From NCBI GenBank assembly GCA_023253875.1, contig JALRFC010000057.1:1-8978 (forward strand): a DNA stretch of 8,978 bases, written 5' to 3'. This DNA comes from Candidatus Kapaibacterium sp. Its GTDB lineage: Bacteria > Bacteroidota > Ignavibacteria > Kapaibacteriales > UBA961. The position numbers and the translations under genes were made by a program. The notes under the pieces were generated by a model. The model did not search any database. It had not been told where the DNA came from and saw only the letters and a program-made list of their open reading frames with translations. Positions 7,243 through 8,978 of the stretch are shown one piece after another; positions within the stretch are counted from its first letter, which is position 1; the number at the start of each line of letters is the position of its first letter.

Positions 7243-7809
7243 TCATCTCTTAGAGAATATGAGAATTCGTTCTTCAGTAGTAATCTGTCGCCATGTGCCG
7301 GGATCTATATCTTTCAATAGAAACTCTCCGATTCCCACTCTGATGAGTCGTAATGTGGGATGTCCTATCGCAGCGGTCATTTTACGTACTTGTCTATTTT
7401 TTCCTTCCTGCATCTTGAGCTCAATCCATGAATCAGGGATGGTTTTTCTGACGCGTATTGGAGGTATTCTTGCTTGATAGATTGGATGAATGAGAGCAGC
7501 GGAACATGGAAGTATTGTATGTCCTTGTATGACAAGCGTTCCTCCCTGAAGCAAATTCATATCCTGTTCATCTGGAATACCTTCCACTTGTACATGATAA
7601 ATGCGCTTATGTGCATGCTCGGGTAATAGAAGTTGTGCATTAAGCCTTGTTTCATCACTGAGTAATAATAATCCTTCAGAATCCGCATCCAATCTACCTA
7701 TGGGATACACATCTTTTGGAAAGTCAAAATCAGCTAGTGTACCATTTGTTGATCCATCCCTTGTGAATTGAGAAATGATACCATAGGGCTTATTGAAGGC
7801 TATTAACAT
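7243..7809 (-). CDS. rluE: 23S rRNA pseudouridine synthase, RluE-type
   Basis: This 188-residue protein belongs to the RsuA/RluB/E/F pseudouridine synthases. It starts directly with the catalytic domain (MLIAFNKPYGIISQFT) and lacks the N-terminal S4 RNA-binding domain of RsuA, RluB and RluF, as RluE does. Motif II is GRLDADSEGLLLL (38-50), with D41 the catalytic aspartate. IPPIRVRKTIPDSW (115-128) and EGKNRQVRKMTAAIGHPTLRL (135-155) are close to the E. coli RluE pattern (PPIR.RK.IP.SW, EGRNRQVRRMT). E. coli RluE makes pseudouridine 2457 in 23S rRNA; the same target here is inference from similarity. It starts 3 bp after the nuclease stop and ends 4 bp before rsmE, so it sits mid-operon. It has the clearest ribosome binding site in the window, which fixes the ATG at 7809. 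Confidence 0.88.
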   Translation of the reverse strand: MLIAFNKPYGIISQFTRDGSTNGTLADFDFPKDVYPIGRLDADSEGLLLLSDETRLNAQLLLPEHAHKRIYHVQVEGIPDEQDMNLLQGGTLVIQGHTILPCSAALIHPIYQARIPPIRVRKTIPDSWIELKMQEGKNRQVRKMTAAIGHPTLRLIRVGIGEFLLKDIDPGTWRQITTEERILIFSKR

Positions 7810-7812
7810 AGA

Positions 7813-8953
7813 TTATTCTTCCTCAGTCGTGCTGATTTCACCTCGCATTGGAGGAATGGCTTTGATTCTACAGAGGGAATCAAATGTGCAATGTTCACAA
7901 AATGCATCTTTTTTGACTTTGAGTCGAAAATCACCCGATTTGATTGATGCAACATGGTCTTGGGATAATGTCAGCAGTTGTTCCAAGGGTAGAGAAGGCG
8001 ATCTTTTTTGTTCGGGATCCATGACAATCTTTGCGGTTGCATCATGGAGAGAATAATAGACAGCATGCTTTGGCTTGCATCCTTTCAACTGAAATTCTGA
8101 TTGAAGAAATGATTCTGCAGCAAGTGCATATAAAGGCATCTGTTGTTCTTTTCCTTTATTGATGTCTGCATTATTCGGTATTTTTTTTCCGGTCTTATAA
8201 TCAGCTATGACAAATGATTGTACATCTTGTGATAGTTCAATCCGATCAATTTTTCCTTTGAGTCGTAATCCTTTGCCTAGATCAACTGCCGGAATACTAT
8301 CATGTTTATTTCCAAATCCTATTTCGAAGAGTGTGGGTTTATATGTGGAAGTTTTCATTGCATTCCATTCCATCTCAAACCATAGGTCAAGTCTACCTTG
8401 TATGCCTTTTTCTTCATTGCCAAAAATCGTTTGTCGTTCCACTTCGATAAAAGGATGAGCATAATCTATCAATGAAAATTCTCTGAGAGCTATACTATAT
8501 AATTCAGACTTATATTCCTCTTTCTTGGAAGGATCAAATTGAATTGGGGTGACAGAATATTTGCTTTGCTTCGGAAACAGCTTAGAAGTATAGAACTTAT
8601 AGAGAACATCATGAAAGAATAATCCATTTTCCAATGAAGAAATCCATGAAGTCACGGTATCTTCTTCTTTGAGTCTCAATGCTCTTTTTGAAAAATAGAG
8701 ATATGGACATTCTGCAAATTCATTCAATTCAGTTATGGAAAATACATCTCTATTGAATGACTGAGTATCATGAATTGGTTGATGTTTTCTATTGACTTGT
8801 TGTTGAGAACTCCAATGATCTATAAAAGCCCTTAATCGTGGATAGGAACCATCCTGGTAAAGCAGTGAATATTCAATGGATTCTTCTCTTTTTGTCAAAT
8901 ATCTCAAGAAAGCAATTCGCTCATCATGAATATCAGATTGCTTACATATGTCT
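7813..8953 (-). CDS. AddB/RecB-like PD-(D/E)XK nuclease with 4Fe-4S motif, 5' partial
   Basis: Only the C-terminal 379 residues are genomic; the N-terminal part is lost at the contig end, where adapter sequence begins at 8954. Counting from the first real residue (the D of DICKQ), this is a RecB-family nuclease domain (PDDEXK_1). C82 lies in FAECPYLYF; H114 in GLFFHDVLYKFY; D236 in GKIDRIEL; D251 and K253 in IADYKTGK; Q271 and Y275 in QQMPLYALA. C352, C355 and C361 form C-x2-C-x5-C near the end. With C82 these are the four cysteines that clamp a 4Fe-4S cluster in AddB, and the C-terminal spacing matches AddB. All catalytic residues are present. AddB works with the AddA helicase-nuclease to resect double-strand breaks for RecA loading. 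A helicase part would lie upstream, out of view. A stand-alone RecB-like or Cas4-like exonuclease is less likely given the long N-terminal portion before C82. Confidence 0.85.
7819..7824 (-). promoter_or_regulatory. Ribosome binding site of rluE
   Basis: GAGGAA on the - strand lies 9 nt before the rluE ATG and inside the last codons of the upstream nuclease gene (its Glu-Glu-Glu end). It supports the start at 7809 and suggests re-initiation after the nuclease stop. Other genes here have only weak purine-rich sites. Confidence 0.6.
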
Positions 8954-8978
8954 AGATCGGAAGAGCACACGTCTGAAC
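8954..8978. other. Illumina TruSeq adapter sequence (assembly artefact)
   Basis: The last 25 bases begin AGATCGGAAGAGC and continue exactly as the TruSeq read 1 3' adapter to the end of the window. They are not genomic. Read on the - strand through a GTG at 8970, they encode a spurious MCSSDL that gives the neighbouring nuclease a false start. The true contig end is at about 8953, so this gene should be annotated as truncated and the last 25 bases trimmed. Confidence 0.98.

Noticed and set aside
7813..8970. A complete 385-residue nuclease starting MCSSDL
   Set aside because: The GTG start and first six residues derive from adapter bases; the real gene is open-ended at about 8953.

Overview
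This window looks like one end of a metagenomic contig from a Bacteroidota/Chlorobiota-type bacterium, with the Ignavibacteria/Kapabacteria side as the best guess. The base composition is AT-leaning. The largest gene encodes a very long secreted protein with a signal peptide cleaved before Gln, a VWA domain, SBBP-like repeats, choice-of-anchor/Hydin-like domains and a C-terminal type IX secretion (T9SS) sorting domain, an architecture characteristic of that group. Ribosome binding sites are mostly weak, which also fits. The phylum call is inference from architecture, not from a marker gene.

Layout. On the left, two + strand genes: the 3' part of a small ubiquitin-like (YukD/EsaB-like beta-grasp) protein, open at the window edge, followed with no gap (TAAATG) by a small predicted lipoprotein of unknown function. 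They converge, with only 3 bp between stop codons, on a block of six - strand genes that fills the rest of the window. In transcription order, right to left, these are: the C-terminal part of an AddB/RecB-like PD-(D/E)XK nuclease with an intact active site and four Fe-S cysteines; an RluE-type 23S rRNA pseudouridine synthase (3 bp gap); RsmE, the 16S rRNA m3U1498 methyltransferase (4 bp gap); the 1410-residue VWA/T9SS surface protein (66 bp gap); an M20D amidohydrolase (14 bp gap); and a DCC-family thiol-disulfide oxidoreductase-like protein (8 nt overlap). The tight packing suggests one or two operons, with the 66 bp gap before the VWA gene the only plausible internal promoter position.

Functionally the - strand block mixes DNA end processing, two single-site rRNA modification enzymes, a large surface or secreted protein and two small-molecule/redox enzymes. 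The shared orientation probably reflects compact genome organisation rather than one pathway. The part closest to a possibly uncharacterised system is the left edge: a ubiquitin-like protein with a GGG followed by a five-residue CHKHE tail, coupled to an unrecognised lipoprotein. Its partners, if any, lie outside the window.

Data-quality point: the last 25 bases (8954-8978) are Illumina TruSeq adapter sequence, not genome. They create a false N-terminus (MCSSDL) on the nuclease gene. There is no RNA gene, CRISPR array, insertion sequence or gene-free stretch over 300 bases in the window.
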